A DNA stretch of 64,000 bases from Paracoccus acridae (GCF_014642735.1 NZ_BMIV01000002.1:1-64000); one strand, 5' to 3'; numbered from the stretch's first letter, positions 45,876 through 55,603 are shown. Notes: generated by a model not told the origin, from the sequence alone. Numbers and translations: made by a program.

Positions 45876-46622
45876 ATGGCAGATTACAACACTTACCGCA
45901 CCACGCAGAGCGTCGGCGCCCGTCAAGGGGTGATCGACGAAGGGCTGCGGGCCTATATGAACAAGGTTTATGGGCTGATGGCGGTCGGCATGGGTGTAAC
46001 CGCCGTCGCCGCCTATGGCATCAGCACCGCCGCCGTGGACGCGTCGGGACAGCTGACCCAGCTGGGAACGGCGCTTTACGCCTCGCCCCTGAAATGGGTG
46101 GTCATGTTCGCCCCGCTGCTGGTGGTCTTCGCCTTCGGCGCCGCGCTCAACCGCCTGTCGGTGCAGGCGGCGACGATGCTGTTCTATGGCTTCGCGGCGC
46201 TGATGGGCGTCTCGATCAGCTCGATCTTCCTGGTCTTCACCGGAACCTCGATCGTGCAGACCTTCCTGGTGACGGCCATCGCCTTCGCGGGCCTGTCGCT
46301 GTGGGGCTATACCACGAAGAAGGACATCTCGGGCTGGGGCAGCTTCCTGATCATGGGCGTGATCGGCCTGATCGTGGCCTCGATCGTGAACATCTTCCTG
46401 CAATCCTCGGCGATGCAGTTCGCGATCTCGGTCCTGGGCGTGCTGATCTTTGCGGGCCTGACCGCCTATGACACGCAGAACATCAAGAACACCTATCTGC
46501 AAATGGCCGGTTCGGACCGCGACTTCCTGGGCAAGACCGCCATCATGGGTGCCTTGCAGCTGTACCTGGACTTCCTGAACCTGTTCATGTTCCTGCTGCA
46601 GTTCATGGGCAACCGCGAGTGA
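45876..46622 (+). CDS. Bax inhibitor-1/YccA family membrane protein
   Basis: A 248-residue inner-membrane protein with seven helices, a BI-1 (TMBIM) family member. It has a soluble N-terminus (GVIDEGLRAYMNKVYGLMAV) and the signature GLTAYDTQNIKN with the conserved Asp and Thr, then LYLDFLNLFMFLL at the end. Bacterial relatives (YccA, BsYetJ) modulate FtsH or leak calcium. The ATG follows AGGGAGAGATTG. Monocistronic, with a strong terminator 26 bases downstream. Confidence 0.94.
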   Translation: MADYNTYRTTQSVGARQGVIDEGLRAYMNKVYGLMAVGMGVTAVAAYGISTAAVDASGQLTQLGTALYASPLKWVVMFAPLLVVFAFGAALNRLSVQAATMLFYGFAALMGVSISSIFLVFTGTSIVQTFLVTAIAFAGLSLWGYTTKKDISGWGSFLIMGVIGLIVASIVNIFLQSSAMQFAISVLGVLIFAGLTAYDTQNIKNTYLQMAGSDRDFLGKTAIMGALQLYLDFLNLFMFLLQFMGNRE

Positions 46623-46648
46623 TCTGCAGGGCAGCCTGACAGCTTCAA

Positions 46649-46674
46649 CCCCCGCCCGACCGGCGGGGGTTTTT
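46649..46674 (+). terminator. Rho-independent terminator after the BI-1 gene
   Basis: CCCCCGCC (46649-46656) pairs with GGCGGGGG (46662-46669), with a 5-base loop, followed by TTTTT. Confidence 0.93.
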
Positions 46675-46819
46675 CATTGGAGAGCATCCAACAGGGCCGG
46701 ACCTGTCATGGCAGGGTGCGTTCCATTGCCGACATATGGCCGAGGAGCAAGGCGCAGGTGATTGGCCTGCCTCCGGGGATGGGCTAAGCCCGCCGCCAGA
46801 ATCATGACAAGAGAAGACG

Positions 46820-48103
46820 ATGGGCTATTTTCCAACCTGGCGCCCGGCAACCGGCGCGACTGTTCTTCCCGATGAGAAACTGCCACTGGCCGCCGCCGTC
46901 CCGATGAGCGTGCAGCACCTGCTGGCTATGTCGGGATCGACGATCCTGGCGCCGCTGATCATGGGCTTCGACCCGAATGTCGCGGTGTTCTTTTCCGGCA
47001 TCGGCACGCTGCTGTTCTTCTTCATCACCGGGGGGCGGGTGCCCAGTTACCTGGGATCGTCCTTCGCCTTCATCGCCGTGGTCATGGCCGCGACCGGCTT
47101 TGCCGGGGGCGGGGCCAACCCGAATATCGGCGTGGCCCTGGGCGGGATCATTGCGGCGGGGCTGGTCTATGCGCTGATCGGGCTGGTGGTGATGGCGGCC
47201 GGGACAGGCTGGGTGGAACGGCTGATGCCGCCTGCCGTGACCGGGGCCATCGGCGTGTCCATCGGGCTGAACCTGGCCCCGGTGGCCGTGGGGCAGCTCA
47301 AGGGCAGCATGGCGCATCTGTCCATCGCGCTTGCGACGGTGCTGTGCATGGCGATGGTGTCGGCCTATGGCGGTCGGACCACGCGGCGCATCGCGGTGCT
47401 GATCGCGCTTGCCTTCGGCTATGGGCTGGTGCTGGTCCTTGGCAACGGCGCGGGCATCGTGCCGGGCATCGACTTCGGCCGGGTCGGGCAGGCGGCATGG
47501 TTCGGCATTCCCAATTTCACCGCGCCAGAGTTCGACTGGACCGCGATCAGCATGATCGCCCCCGTCGCCGTCGTCCTGGTGGCCGAGAACCTGGGCCATA
47601 TCAAGGCGCTTGGGTCGATCACCGGGCAGAACATGGACCGCTATATCGGGCGCGGCTTTCTGGGCGACGGGCTTGCCACGATGATCGCCGGGGCAGGCGG
47701 CGGGACCGGGGTCACCACCTATGCCGAAAACATCGGCGTCATGGCGATGACCAAGGTCTATTCCACGTTGATCTTTCCGATGGCCGCCGCCATCGCGATC
47801 CTGCTGGGCCTGTCACCCAAGTTCGGGGCGATCCTGCAGACGATCCCCGCACCTGTCCTGGCGGGGCTGGCGGTGTCGGTCTTCGGCCTGATCGCCAGCG
47901 CCATGGCGCGCATCTGGGTCGATAACCGCGTGGATTTTTCCGACCCGCGCAACCTGTTCACCGTGGGCGTGGCGCTGATCCTGGGGGCGGGCGATTTCAC
48001 CGTCAACATCGCCGGCTTTGCCCTGGGCGGGATCGGCACGTCGACCTTTGCGGCGCTTGCGATCTATCAGCTTCTGGGGATCGGGCGCGACCGGCGCGCC
48101 TGA
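46820..48103 (+). CDS. NCS2 uracil/xanthine permease
   Basis: A 427-residue proton symporter for nucleobases with about 14 helices. Motifs include VQHLLAMSGSTILAPLIMG (half-helix TM3), VVLVAENLGHIKAL (substrate Glu in TM8) and GGGTGVTTYAENIGVMAMTK (TM10). These match the UraA/RutG branch, so uracil is the best guess. The start MGYFPTWRP follows AAGAGAAGACG. Not in an operon with pyrimidine genes here, so the physiological substrate is unconfirmed. Confidence 0.92.
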   Translation: MGYFPTWRPATGATVLPDEKLPLAAAVPMSVQHLLAMSGSTILAPLIMGFDPNVAVFFSGIGTLLFFFITGGRVPSYLGSSFAFIAVVMAATGFAGGGANPNIGVALGGIIAAGLVYALIGLVVMAAGTGWVERLMPPAVTGAIGVSIGLNLAPVAVGQLKGSMAHLSIALATVLCMAMVSAYGGRTTRRIAVLIALAFGYGLVLVLGNGAGIVPGIDFGRVGQAAWFGIPNFTAPEFDWTAISMIAPVAVVLVAENLGHIKALGSITGQNMDRYIGRGFLGDGLATMIAGAGGGTGVTTYAENIGVMAMTKVYSTLIFPMAAAIAILLGLSPKFGAILQTIPAPVLAGLAVSVFGLIASAMARIWVDNRVDFSDPRNLFTVGVALILGAGDFTVNIAGFALGGIGTSTFAALAIYQLLGIGRDRRA

Positions 48104-48106
48104 CCA

Positions 48107-49378
48107 TCAGGCCTCGGCAAGCTGCGAGACCAGCAGCTTGTCGATCCGCCGGCCGTCCAGGTCCACGACCTCGATCTGCCAGCCCGATACGGTGACGCGC
48201 GCGCCCACGTCGGGCAGAACGCCCGCCCGGTCCAGCACAAGGCCGGCGACGGATTCGTATCCGCGATCCTCGGGCAGGGTGATGCCGATCATTTCCGCGA
48301 ATTCGTCGGCGGGCATCCAGCCCGCGACCAGCCAGCTGCCATCCTCGCGCTGGGTGGCCTTGGGTTCGTCGTCGCCGGGTTCGGGGAAATCGCCCGCGAT
48401 CGCCTCCAGCAGGTCCATGGCGGTGATCACGCCCTCGAAGTGGCCGTATTCATCATAGACCAGCAGCATATGGGCAGGGCTGGCCTTCAACTCCTCGATC
48501 ACGTTCAGCGCGGGCAGGCCTTCGCGGATCACCGGAACCTCCTGCACCAGGGGGCGCAGGTCCGTCACATCCTCGATCATCAGGTCGCGCAGGGTGATGA
48601 CGCCGATGATCTCGTCGTCCGAACCGTCGCGCACCAGCAGGCGCGACCGGCGGCTGTCCCGGAACCGTTGCAGCACATCCGCGGCCGGTTCGTTCACATC
48701 CACGGATTCGACCTCGTGCCGGGGTGTCATCAGACCGCGCGCGGTCCGATCGGCGATGCGCATGACGCCCGCGATCATCTCGGTCTCGGCGGGTTCGATC
48801 ACGCCTGCGGTGCGCGCCTCGGACAGCATCACCCGGATTTCCTCGTCCGAGATGCCGCGCTCGGATTCGCCGGACTGTCCCAGAAGCCGCAGGACGATGT
48901 TGCCGGACTTGTCGAGGATCCAGACGATGGGCGCGGCGATGCGCGAGATGAACAGGATCAGCGGGGAAATGCGCACCGCCACCCCTTCGGGCGACCGCAG
49001 GGCGATCTGCTTGGGAACCAGTTCGCCGACGATCAGCGACAGATAGGTGATCAGCACCACCACGCCGCCCACGCCAAGCGTTTGTGCCAGGGCGGGGGAC
49101 AACCCGCTGTCGATCAGCGCGGCGGACAGGCGCGCGCCCAGCGTCGCGCCGGAAAAGGCGCCCGACAGCACGCCCACCAGGGTGATGCCGATCTGGACGC
49201 TGGACAGGAAGCGGCCCGGTTCGGTCCCCAGATCAAGGGCGATTTCGGCGCCGCGGCTGCCTTCGGCCGCCATGACCTTCAGCCGTGCGGGCCGGGCCGA
49301 TACGATGGCCAGTTCGGACATGGCCAGAACGCCGTTGAACATCGTCAGAAGCAGGACGATGATGATTTCCAGAAGCAT
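48107..49378 (-). CDS. Hemolysin-type CNNM/CorC membrane protein with CBS domains
   Basis: A 423-residue protein. An N-terminal CNNM/DUF21 domain has four helices (LLEIIIVLLLTMFNGVLAMS, then IVGELVPKQIALRSPEGVA). A CBS pair (MTPRHEVESVDVNEPAADVL to GVITAMDLLEAIAG) and a C-terminal CorC_HlyC domain (RVTVSGWQIEVVDLDGRRID) follow. Such proteins are linked to magnesium or cobalt efflux rather than hemolysis. It ends three bases from the convergent permease gene, with no terminator between. Confidence 0.93.
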   Translation of the reverse strand: MLLEIIIVLLLTMFNGVLAMSELAIVSARPARLKVMAAEGSRGAEIALDLGTEPGRFLSSVQIGITLVGVLSGAFSGATLGARLSAALIDSGLSPALAQTLGVGGVVVLITYLSLIVGELVPKQIALRSPEGVAVRISPLILFISRIAAPIVWILDKSGNIVLRLLGQSGESERGISDEEIRVMLSEARTAGVIEPAETEMIAGVMRIADRTARGLMTPRHEVESVDVNEPAADVLQRFRDSRRSRLLVRDGSDDEIIGVITLRDLMIEDVTDLRPLVQEVPVIREGLPALNVIEELKASPAHMLLVYDEYGHFEGVITAMDLLEAIAGDFPEPGDDEPKATQREDGSWLVAGWMPADEFAEMIGITLPEDRGYESVAGLVLDRAGVLPDVGARVTVSGWQIEVVDLDGRRIDKLLVSQLAEA

Positions 49379-49477
49379 CGGGTCTCTTTATCCAGCAGGT
49401 CGGGCTTTTCGCAATCTGCACGAAGCGCGAGGCAGTGCAAAGCCTTGAAGGTGATCTGCCGGATCGAATCGGCAAAA

Positions 49478-49501
49478 CAAGGCGCCCCCAGGGGCGCCTT
49501 G
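49478..49501 (-). terminator. Terminator of the terC gene
   Basis: AAGGCGCCCC (49479-49488) and GGGGCGCCTT (49491-49500) form a near-perfect dyad whose innermost pairs open into the loop. On the minus strand it is followed by GTTTT. It lies 13 bases past the terC stop. Confidence 0.8.
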
Positions 49502-49513
49502 CCATTGTCGGTG

Positions 49514-50515
49514 TTATTCGCCGGCGGGGTGGGATTGGGCCCGTTCGGCCTTGTCCCCGGTGGTTTTCCACAGCGAATAGACCACGCCCACGCCCAGGAT
49601 CGCGAAGGTGATGCCCAGCGACCAGGTCGGCGGAAACTTTTCCCAGCCCATCAGGTCGGCGATGAAGATCTTGGATCCGATGAAGACCAGCAGGATCGAC
49701 AGCGCGTATTTCAGATAGGCAAAGCGGTGCAGGATCGCCGACAGCGCGAAATACAGCGCCCGCAGGCCAAGGATCGCGAAGATGTTCGACGTATAGACGA
49801 TATAGGGGTCGGTCGTGATCGTGAACACGGCGGGCACCGAATCGACGGCGAAGACCAGGTCCGCGATCTCGATCATCACAAGCGCCATCAGCAGCGGCGT
49901 GCCAAAGCGCACCAGCTTGCCGGTCCTGGGATCGGCCTGCTTGACGACGAACTTGTTGCCGTGAAGCTGATCGGTGATGCGGAAATGCTTGCGCATGAAG
50001 CGCACCAGTCTGTTGCCCTCCAGGTCGTGGGACGCTTCTTTCACGAACATCATCTTGATGCCGGTGAAGATCAGGAAGACCGCGAACAGATACAGCACCC
50101 ACTGATAGTTCGCCACGATCGTCGCGCCCAGGCCGATCATGATCGCGCGCAGCACGATAACGCCCAGGATACCCCAGAACAGAACCCGGTGCTGGTATTC
50201 GCGGGGAATGGCGAAGAAGCCGAAGATCAGCGCGATGACGAAGATGTTGTCCATCGCCAGCGTTTTTTCGACCACGAAGGCCGTCAGGTACTGGGCCGCC
50301 GGTTCGGTCCCCATCTGCCAATAGACGAAGCCGGAAAAGGCGACGCCCAGAACGATGTACATCGCCGACATGCGCAGGCTTTCGGCGATGCCGATTTCCT
50401 TGCTGTCCTTGTGCAGGACGCCCAGGTCGAATGCCAGAAGGGCGATCACCACGCCCAGAAACAGCAGCCACATCCACAGCGGCTTGCCCAGAAATGCGAG
50501 TAGAAGAAGTTCCAT
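49514..50515 (-). CDS. TerC/Alx family integral membrane protein
   Basis: A 333-residue protein with about nine helices. The TerC signatures are FVVEKTLAMDNIFVIALIFG, with conserved Asp-Asn, and the second-half mirror IEIADLVFAVDSVPAVFTIT. The early LAFDLGVLHKDSKEI segment is typical of the Alx group. Relatives export manganese and can metalate exoenzymes. I looked for a yybP-ykoY manganese riboswitch in the leader and did not find one. A strong terminator follows. Confidence 0.93.
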   Translation of the reverse strand: MELLLLAFLGKPLWMWLLFLGVVIALLAFDLGVLHKDSKEIGIAESLRMSAMYIVLGVAFSGFVYWQMGTEPAAQYLTAFVVEKTLAMDNIFVIALIFGFFAIPREYQHRVLFWGILGVIVLRAIMIGLGATIVANYQWVLYLFAVFLIFTGIKMMFVKEASHDLEGNRLVRFMRKHFRITDQLHGNKFVVKQADPRTGKLVRFGTPLLMALVMIEIADLVFAVDSVPAVFTITTDPYIVYTSNIFAILGLRALYFALSAILHRFAYLKYALSILLVFIGSKIFIADLMGWEKFPPTWSLGITFAILGVGVVYSLWKTTGDKAERAQSHPAGE

Positions 50516-50721
50516 ATGCCCTCATCGTTGCTGATGTGCATCGATGCCAAGGGCTTCGCCAGGTCAGGGCCACTTTGCATCGAGGCACGCTCGATGCGGT
50601 CCGACATCACGGCCTTTCCGCCGTCAGAGGGGCCCGGTCCCGCTGGGTATTCACGTGACATGACCGGTTCTGTATTTCAAGGGTTGCGACGAAAATTTTG
50701 TGCAGGCGAAGGGGTGAAACC

Positions 50722-51948
50722 GTGAACGGACCGGGAAATGACACATCGGCGACATGGCTGCACGATTCGGCGCACCGCCAATTCCTGATCCGGGATGCAA
50801 AGCGGGCGCTGGATTTCTTCGATGCCAGCGCGGTGCCGGACGGCCTTGCGGCCCTCGATGGGGCAGGGCGGCCCCTGGGCGACGGTGTGCTGGAACTGCA
50901 TGTCACGACGCGGCTGGTCCATTCCTATGGCCTGGGCCAGCTTGCCGGGCGGCGCGATGGGGCAGGGATCATCGACCGGGGGATGGATCTGCTGTGGCGC
51001 GGACATCGCGACGCACGGCACGGCGGCTTTGTCTGGGCGCTGCGGGACGGGGCCGTCGCAGAGGGCACGAAGCTGGCCTATGGCCATGTCTTCGTGCTGC
51101 TGGCGGCGTCCTCGGCGAAGCTGGCGGGCCATCCCGATGCCGACCGCCTTTTGGCCGATGCCGCGCAGGTTCTGGAGGATCGGTTCTGGGACCGCCAGGC
51201 CGGGCTGTTTCGCGACGAATTCACCCGCGACTGGCAGCCCTTTTCCACCTATCGCGGGATGAACGCCAACATGCACGGGGTCGAGGCGCTGCTGGCCGCC
51301 TTCGAGGCCGGGGGCGAGGGCGAATACCTGCGCCGGGCGGGCGGGATCCTGGATTTCTTCATCGCCCGGCAGGCGGCCGCGAATGGCTGGCGCATCCCGG
51401 AACATTACGACGACCGCTGGCGCCCCGATCCGGGCTACGAGGGCAACCCGATGTTCCGTCCGGCAGGCACCACCCCCGGCCATTCGTTCGAGATGGCGCG
51501 CCTGCTGCTGCAATACTGGGACTTGGCGGGCCGCCCGGACAATGCTGCGCCAACCCAGGCGCGGATGCTGGTCGAAACCGCGCTGCGCGATGCCTGGCTG
51601 GAACGGGGCGGGCTGGCCTATACGCTGGATGCGGATGGTCGCGTGGCCCGCGCCGACCGTTACTGGTGGCCCGTGACCGAGGCGATCGGCGCCCTTGCGG
51701 CGCTGATCAAGCTGGATCCGCAGCCCCAGGACGAGGACTGGTATCGCCGCTTGTGGCGTTTTGCCGATGCGGAGCTGATCGACCACCACCGCGGCGGCTG
51801 GTTCCCCGAACCGGGTGGACCGACCAGCGGACAGTTCCAGGGCAAGCCCGACATCTATCATGCCTTGCAGGCGGATCTGTTTCCCCTGGTCAGGAGCCTG
51901 TCCCGACAGGCGCAGGCCCTGGCGAACACAAAACCGCTAAAATCGTGA
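50722..51948 (+). CDS. AGE-family sugar epimerase/isomerase
   Basis: A 408-residue (alpha/alpha)6-barrel enzyme of the N-acylglucosamine 2-epimerase/YihS family. Conserved residues are seen in LHVTTRLVHSYGLG, GGFVWALRDG, TKLAYGHVFVLLAAS, YRGMNANMHGVEALLAAFEA, TTPGHSFEMARLL (catalytic His) and RADRYWWPVTEAIGAL, plus the closing GKPDIYHALQA. These resemble aldose-ketose isomerases acting on mannose or sulfoquinovose rather than the renin-binding branch. The chosen GTG at 50722 follows GAAGGGGTGAAACC; a TTG at 50698 is possible. Confidence 0.88.
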   Translation: MNGPGNDTSATWLHDSAHRQFLIRDAKRALDFFDASAVPDGLAALDGAGRPLGDGVLELHVTTRLVHSYGLGQLAGRRDGAGIIDRGMDLLWRGHRDARHGGFVWALRDGAVAEGTKLAYGHVFVLLAASSAKLAGHPDADRLLADAAQVLEDRFWDRQAGLFRDEFTRDWQPFSTYRGMNANMHGVEALLAAFEAGGEGEYLRRAGGILDFFIARQAAANGWRIPEHYDDRWRPDPGYEGNPMFRPAGTTPGHSFEMARLLLQYWDLAGRPDNAAPTQARMLVETALRDAWLERGGLAYTLDADGRVARADRYWWPVTEAIGALAALIKLDPQPQDEDWYRRLWRFADAELIDHHRGGWFPEPGGPTSGQFQGKPDIYHALQADLFPLVRSLSRQAQALANTKPLKS

Positions 51949-52019
51949 TGCGGGGGTGTAATCCGGGGCACAGCGTTTATCTGTCACGCTGACAGACAGC
52001 CAAGGGGTGCGACAACGGA

Positions 52020-53438
52020 ATGGGGCAAGAAGACGGTTTCGCGGGTCCGATCCTGCATTTTCGGGGCTGCGATACCCAGGGTCTGCGCCTTGCCGCCATC
52101 ACCATTCGCCCTCGGGACGCCGGTGCGCCCGGACCGGTGCGCGTCCAAGGCGGCGACATCGCGCCGGTGATGCTGGCGCAGGTGGCGGATCTGTCGATCT
52201 GGCGGCACGATTTCACCCTGGCCCTGGGCGAGGCGGGCTATCACCTGGACGGGCGAGACCATCCGGTCGCCACCCGGCTGGACGGCGACATCCGCATCGC
52301 CTTCGTGTCCTGCAACGGAGAGGAAAACGGCGATCTGGACCGTGACCGGGCCGAACGCGACCTGATGTGGGCGCGCCTGGCGGACGATCAAGCCCGCGCA
52401 CCCTTTGCCCTGCTGCTGCAAGGCGGCGACCAGATCTATGCAGACGAGGCGACGCATGGCCACCCCTTGTCCGAATCCTGGCCCGACCGACTTCCCGCCG
52501 ATCCTTCGCCCGCCGATCTGGACAGCCTGACCCGGCACCTGGAGCGCCGTTTTGCCGAACGCTACATGATGGTCCTTGCGGCCGAAGGCTGTGCGGATCT
52601 GTTCGCAAGCGTGCCGTCGCTGTCGGTCTGGGACGATCATGACATCTGCGACGGCTGGGGATCGCTGCCCGAAAGCCGCACGTCATCCGCCGTGGGACAG
52701 GCGCTGTTCCGCGTGGCGCGGCGGATGTACCTGCTGTTCCAGCACGGCGCGACCGACAAGGATGTGCCGGCGCTCTTCATGGATCCGACGGGGAATAACC
52801 TGGGATGGCGGCGCGACCTTCCTGGGGTGACGCTGTTCGCGCCCGACCTGCGGTCCGAACGCCACCGGCACCGGGTGATGGGGGATGGGGGCTGGAAGGC
52901 GGTCGAAGCGCTGCACCCCACGGGCGATCACGTCTTCATGGTGTCCAGCGTGCCCCTGCTGGGGCCGCGTCTGTCGCTGATGGAATCGCTGATGATGGTG
53001 ATCCCCCGGATGCAGCATTACGAGGACGACCTGCGCGACCAATGGCAAAGCCACGCGCATCGCGACGAATGGCGGCGGATGCTGGGCCAGGTTCTGCGGA
53101 TGCGCAAGGCGGCCCCCGTGACGGTGCTGTCGGGCGAAATCCACCTGGCGACGCGGGCCGAGATGGGACCCGAGGCTACGCGCGTCCACCAGCTTGTCGC
53201 CTCGGGCATCTCGCATCGCGCGCCGCCCAAGGCCTATGCCCGCGCCCTGGGCCTGTTCGCGGGCCTGGGCGATGCGCCCTTGCAGGGCCACCCGATCCGC
53301 ATCAAGCCGCTGCCGGGCCAAAGGCACCGCTATGTGGCCGAACGCAATTTCCTGACGCTGGATCGCCGCGACGGACGGTGGCAGGCGGTCTGGCATCTGG
53401 AAGACAGCGGACCCACGCCGCCCCTGGCCCTGGATTAA
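52020..53438 (+). CDS. PhoD-like phosphatase family protein
   Basis: A 472-residue metallophosphatase of the PhoD-like group. The core motifs are IRIAFVSCNG, LLLQGGDQIYADEA, SVWDDHDICDGWGS and TVLSGEIHLATRAEM, supplying the metal-binding Asp, Asn/Asp and His residues. There is no signal peptide or Tat motif, unlike secreted PhoD, so it is probably cytoplasmic; substrate unknown. The start ATG 52020 gives MGQEDGFAG. It ends four bases into the convergent aspartic protease gene. Confidence 0.87.
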   Translation: MGQEDGFAGPILHFRGCDTQGLRLAAITIRPRDAGAPGPVRVQGGDIAPVMLAQVADLSIWRHDFTLALGEAGYHLDGRDHPVATRLDGDIRIAFVSCNGEENGDLDRDRAERDLMWARLADDQARAPFALLLQGGDQIYADEATHGHPLSESWPDRLPADPSPADLDSLTRHLERRFAERYMMVLAAEGCADLFASVPSLSVWDDHDICDGWGSLPESRTSSAVGQALFRVARRMYLLFQHGATDKDVPALFMDPTGNNLGWRRDLPGVTLFAPDLRSERHRHRVMGDGGWKAVEALHPTGDHVFMVSSVPLLGPRLSLMESLMMVIPRMQHYEDDLRDQWQSHAHRDEWRRMLGQVLRMRKAAPVTVLSGEIHLATRAEMGPEATRVHQLVASGISHRAPPKAYARALGLFAGLGDAPLQGHPIRIKPLPGQRHRYVAERNFLTLDRRDGRWQAVWHLEDSGPTPPLALD

Positions 53439-54004
53439 CGTTCCAGGATCAGCAGATCGCCTTCAAAGCTGACCCGCGCGAAGGTCCGCAGATAGGACAT
53501 GCCCAGCAGCGACCCGTCCAGATCCGCGGCGATCACGAAGGCGCGGACGTTCCGGTCAACGATGTCGCCGATCTCGATCCTGTCGATGGTGACGGGGGCC
53601 GTCTCGACCCGGCCGTTCGCGGTCATGGCCGTGCCGACATAGGCCAGGTCGTCGGGATCCAGCCCCACGCGGCGCGCATCCGCCGGGCCAAGCGCGATGG
53701 ACGATGCGCCCGTATCGACCATGAAGCGCACTTCCTGCCCGTTGACCGTGGCGGTCAGGTGGAAATGGCCGTCGCGGCCGACCGGAATTTCGATCCGCCC
53801 GCTTTCCAGCACCTGCTGGACCGGGGCGTCGCCCTCGATCCACCAGTTCGCGGCCAGGGTGGCGCCCGCAAAGATCACCACCCAAAGGATCAACTGGCGC
53901 AGCACCCGGCCGCCGCGGCCCGCCAGTTCGAAGACCATCGCGCCCCCGATCACCAGCAGAAGCGCGCCGTAATAGACAAGCTGCATGGTGTCGTCGCCGG
54001 TCAT
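53435..54004 (-). CDS. Membrane-anchored retropepsin-like aspartic protease
   Basis: A 189-residue clan AA aspartic protease (TIGR02281 type). Two N-terminal hydrophobic helices (LVYYGALLLVIGGAMVFELA; LILWVVIFAGATLAANWW) anchor it. The single active-site motif is VRFMVDTGASSIALGPADAR, with the flap-like VGTAMTANGRVETAPV, and it ends GSLLGMSYLRTFARVSFEGD. It must dimerise to work, as retroviral proteases do. Its ATG overlaps the marC stop by ATGA. Confidence 0.9.
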   Translation of the reverse strand: MTGDDTMQLVYYGALLLVIGGAMVFELAGRGGRVLRQLILWVVIFAGATLAANWWIEGDAPVQQVLESGRIEIPVGRDGHFHLTATVNGQEVRFMVDTGASSIALGPADARRVGLDPDDLAYVGTAMTANGRVETAPVTIDRIEIGDIVDRNVRAFVIAADLDGSLLGMSYLRTFARVSFEGDLLILER

Positions 54005-54621
54005 GGAAACAGCCCCGATCCCTTCAGACCGTCGATGACGAACTGCACCGACAGCGCCGCCAGCAGCATGCCCAGAAGCCGGGTGACCACCATCACGCCC
54101 GTCCGTCCAAGCGCGTGCGCCAGGGGTGTGGCGATGACGAACAGCGCCATGGCGATGACCAGGACGGACAGCATCACCAGGTTCACCATCACCATATGGC
54201 CGATGCCCGGCGCCTCGCCCATCAGCAGGATCATCGAGGCAAGCGCGCCAGGCCCCGCCAAGAGCGGCATGGCCAGCGGGAAGACGGACGGATCGTGATG
54301 CAGGGGATCGCCGTCGCCCTGATTCTCGCGCCGTTCGGTGCGGCGTTCGAACAGCATGTCCAGCGCGGTCAGAAACAGCAGCAGGCCCCCGGCGATGCGA
54401 AAGGCGGAAATCGAGATGCCGATGGCCCCTAGGATCGACTCGCCCGCGAAGCCGAAGATCATCATCAGCACGGCGGCGATCAGCAGGGCGCGCGCCCCGA
54501 TGCGGCGGCGCTGCGCCGCCGTCATGCCCGGCGTCAGGGCGATGAAGACCGGCGCAAGACCGACAGGGTCGATCACCACGAACAGGGTCACGAAAGCGGT
54601 GAGGTAAAGCGACAGATCCAT
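54001..54621 (-). CDS. MarC family membrane protein
   Basis: A 206-residue protein with six helices, starting MDLSLYLTAFVTLFVVIDPVGLAPVF and containing AFRIAGGLLLFLTALDMLF and FPLAMPLLAGPGALASMI. These are MarC/UPF0056 signatures. Function is unknown; the old link to antibiotic resistance was not upheld. It is cotranscribed with the aspartic protease gene. Confidence 0.93.
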   Translation of the reverse strand: MDLSLYLTAFVTLFVVIDPVGLAPVFIALTPGMTAAQRRRIGARALLIAAVLMMIFGFAGESILGAIGISISAFRIAGGLLLFLTALDMLFERRTERRENQGDGDPLHHDPSVFPLAMPLLAGPGALASMILLMGEAPGIGHMVMVNLVMLSVLVIAMALFVIATPLAHALGRTGVMVVTRLLGMLLAALSVQFVIDGLKGSGLFP

Positions 54622-54763
54622 GCGTGCTTATGGCCTGCACGCCCGGCTCTGCCAAGCCGGGCGGCGGGGGACGGCCTTCTCAAAATAGCGTCAGTTTGTT
54701 TCAGATTAATGAAGAAGGCCCCGAATCATGGCAGTTGGGCTTTCGCTGCGGTGGCATAGGGCC

Positions 54764-54769
54764 TATATT
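54764..54769 (+). promoter_or_regulatory. Possible -10 element of tatABC
   Basis: TATATT lies 55 bases before the tatA start in an otherwise GC-rich spacer. A matching -35 is not convincing. Confidence 0.28.
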
Positions 54770-54823
54770 CCGCAGATTGGTTGAACCCAGGCCCCGGCCT
54801 GGCCCTGGAACTGGAGAACTGAA

Positions 54824-55096
54824 ATGCACATGCCGTCCCCCATGGCACTGCTTGTTATCGCCATCGTGGTCCTGGTCCTGTTCGGCCGCGGCAAGGTTTC
54901 CTCGCTGATGGGCGAATTCGGCAAGGGTATCACCGCCTTCAAGAAGGGCCTGAACGACGGCACCTCGGAAGCCGATGCGGAACGCAATGCCAGCCTGGAC
55001 AAGCCGGTGCAGCCCATTCAGCCGGTCCAACCCGTCCAGCCGGTTCCGGGCACCGAAGCCCGGGACGTGACCCCTTCGAACGAACCCCGCGTGTGA
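54824..55096 (+). CDS. tatA: Twin-arginine translocase subunit TatA
   Basis: A 90-residue pore-forming Tat subunit. A single N-terminal helix ([20 protein letters not shown] with the hinge FGRGK) is followed by the amphipathic helix [16 protein letters not shown]. The tail contains a proline repeat ([15 protein letters not shown]). The start follows TGGAGAACTGAA. First gene of tatABC; the Tat-type signal on DctP in this window is a likely client. Confidence 0.96.
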   Translation: MHMPSPMALLVIAIVVLVLFGRGKVSSLMGEFGKGITAFKKGLNDGTSEADAERNASLDKPVQPIQPVQPVQPVPGTEARDVTPSNEPRV

Positions 55097-55123
55097 TCCC
55101 GAAACCGGGACGGGGGTTCCAGA

Positions 55124-55603
55124 ATGCTTGATGTCGGGTGGAGCGAACTGCTGCTGATCGGTGTCGTCGCGCTGATCGTCATCGGTCCCGAGGATTTGCC
55201 GAAGCTGTTTCATACCCTGGGCCGGATCACGGCGCGGGCGCGGTCCATGGCGCGGGAATTCACAAGCGCGATGGAGGATGCAGCCAAGGGCAGCGGCATC
55301 AGCGAGGCGACCAAGGATCTGAGGGATCTGAAGAACCTGACATCCAAGAAGTCGCTGGGCCTGGACGCCCTGGACCGGGCCGCGACGCGATTCGAGGAGT
55401 GGGATCCCAGGTCCAGCCTGGACAAGGCCGTGCGCCCCAAGCCCGATCCGGCGGCGCCCGTTCCCCCCGCCGACACCCGGCCCATGGACGCGCCCCCTGT
55501 GCCCGCCCCCATGCAGGCCGCAAACGAACCTGCCGCCGCCCCGATTTCGGGCACCTCGCGCCGCATCGCCGGTGTCCGCCGCTCGGACATGAAGGACCAA
55601 TAA
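55124..55603 (+). CDS. tatB: Twin-arginine translocase subunit TatB
   Basis: A 159-residue Tat receptor subunit. It begins MLDVGWSELLLIGVVALIVIG, with the TatB-specific Glu at position 8 and the PEDLPKL hinge, then an amphipathic helix (ARARSMAREFTSAMEDAAK). The C-terminal half is Pro/Ala-rich and variable. The stop is followed at once by the tatC start. Confidence 0.96.
   Translation: MLDVGWSELLLIGVVALIVIGPEDLPKLFHTLGRITARARSMAREFTSAMEDAAKGSGISEATKDLRDLKNLTSKKSLGLDALDRAATRFEEWDPRSSLDKAVRPKPDPAAPVPPADTRPMDAPPVPAPMQAANEPAAAPISGTSRRIAGVRRSDMKDQ

Noticed and set aside
50516..50721. yybP-ykoY manganese riboswitch upstream of terC
   Set aside because: The conserved GGGGAGUA-type blocks are absent; the leader shows only short GATGC repeats.
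55000..55060. Tandem DNA repeat in tatA
   Set aside because: The [15 protein letters not shown] coding repeat is a short low-complexity tail common in TatA proteins and not a mobile or regulatory repeat.
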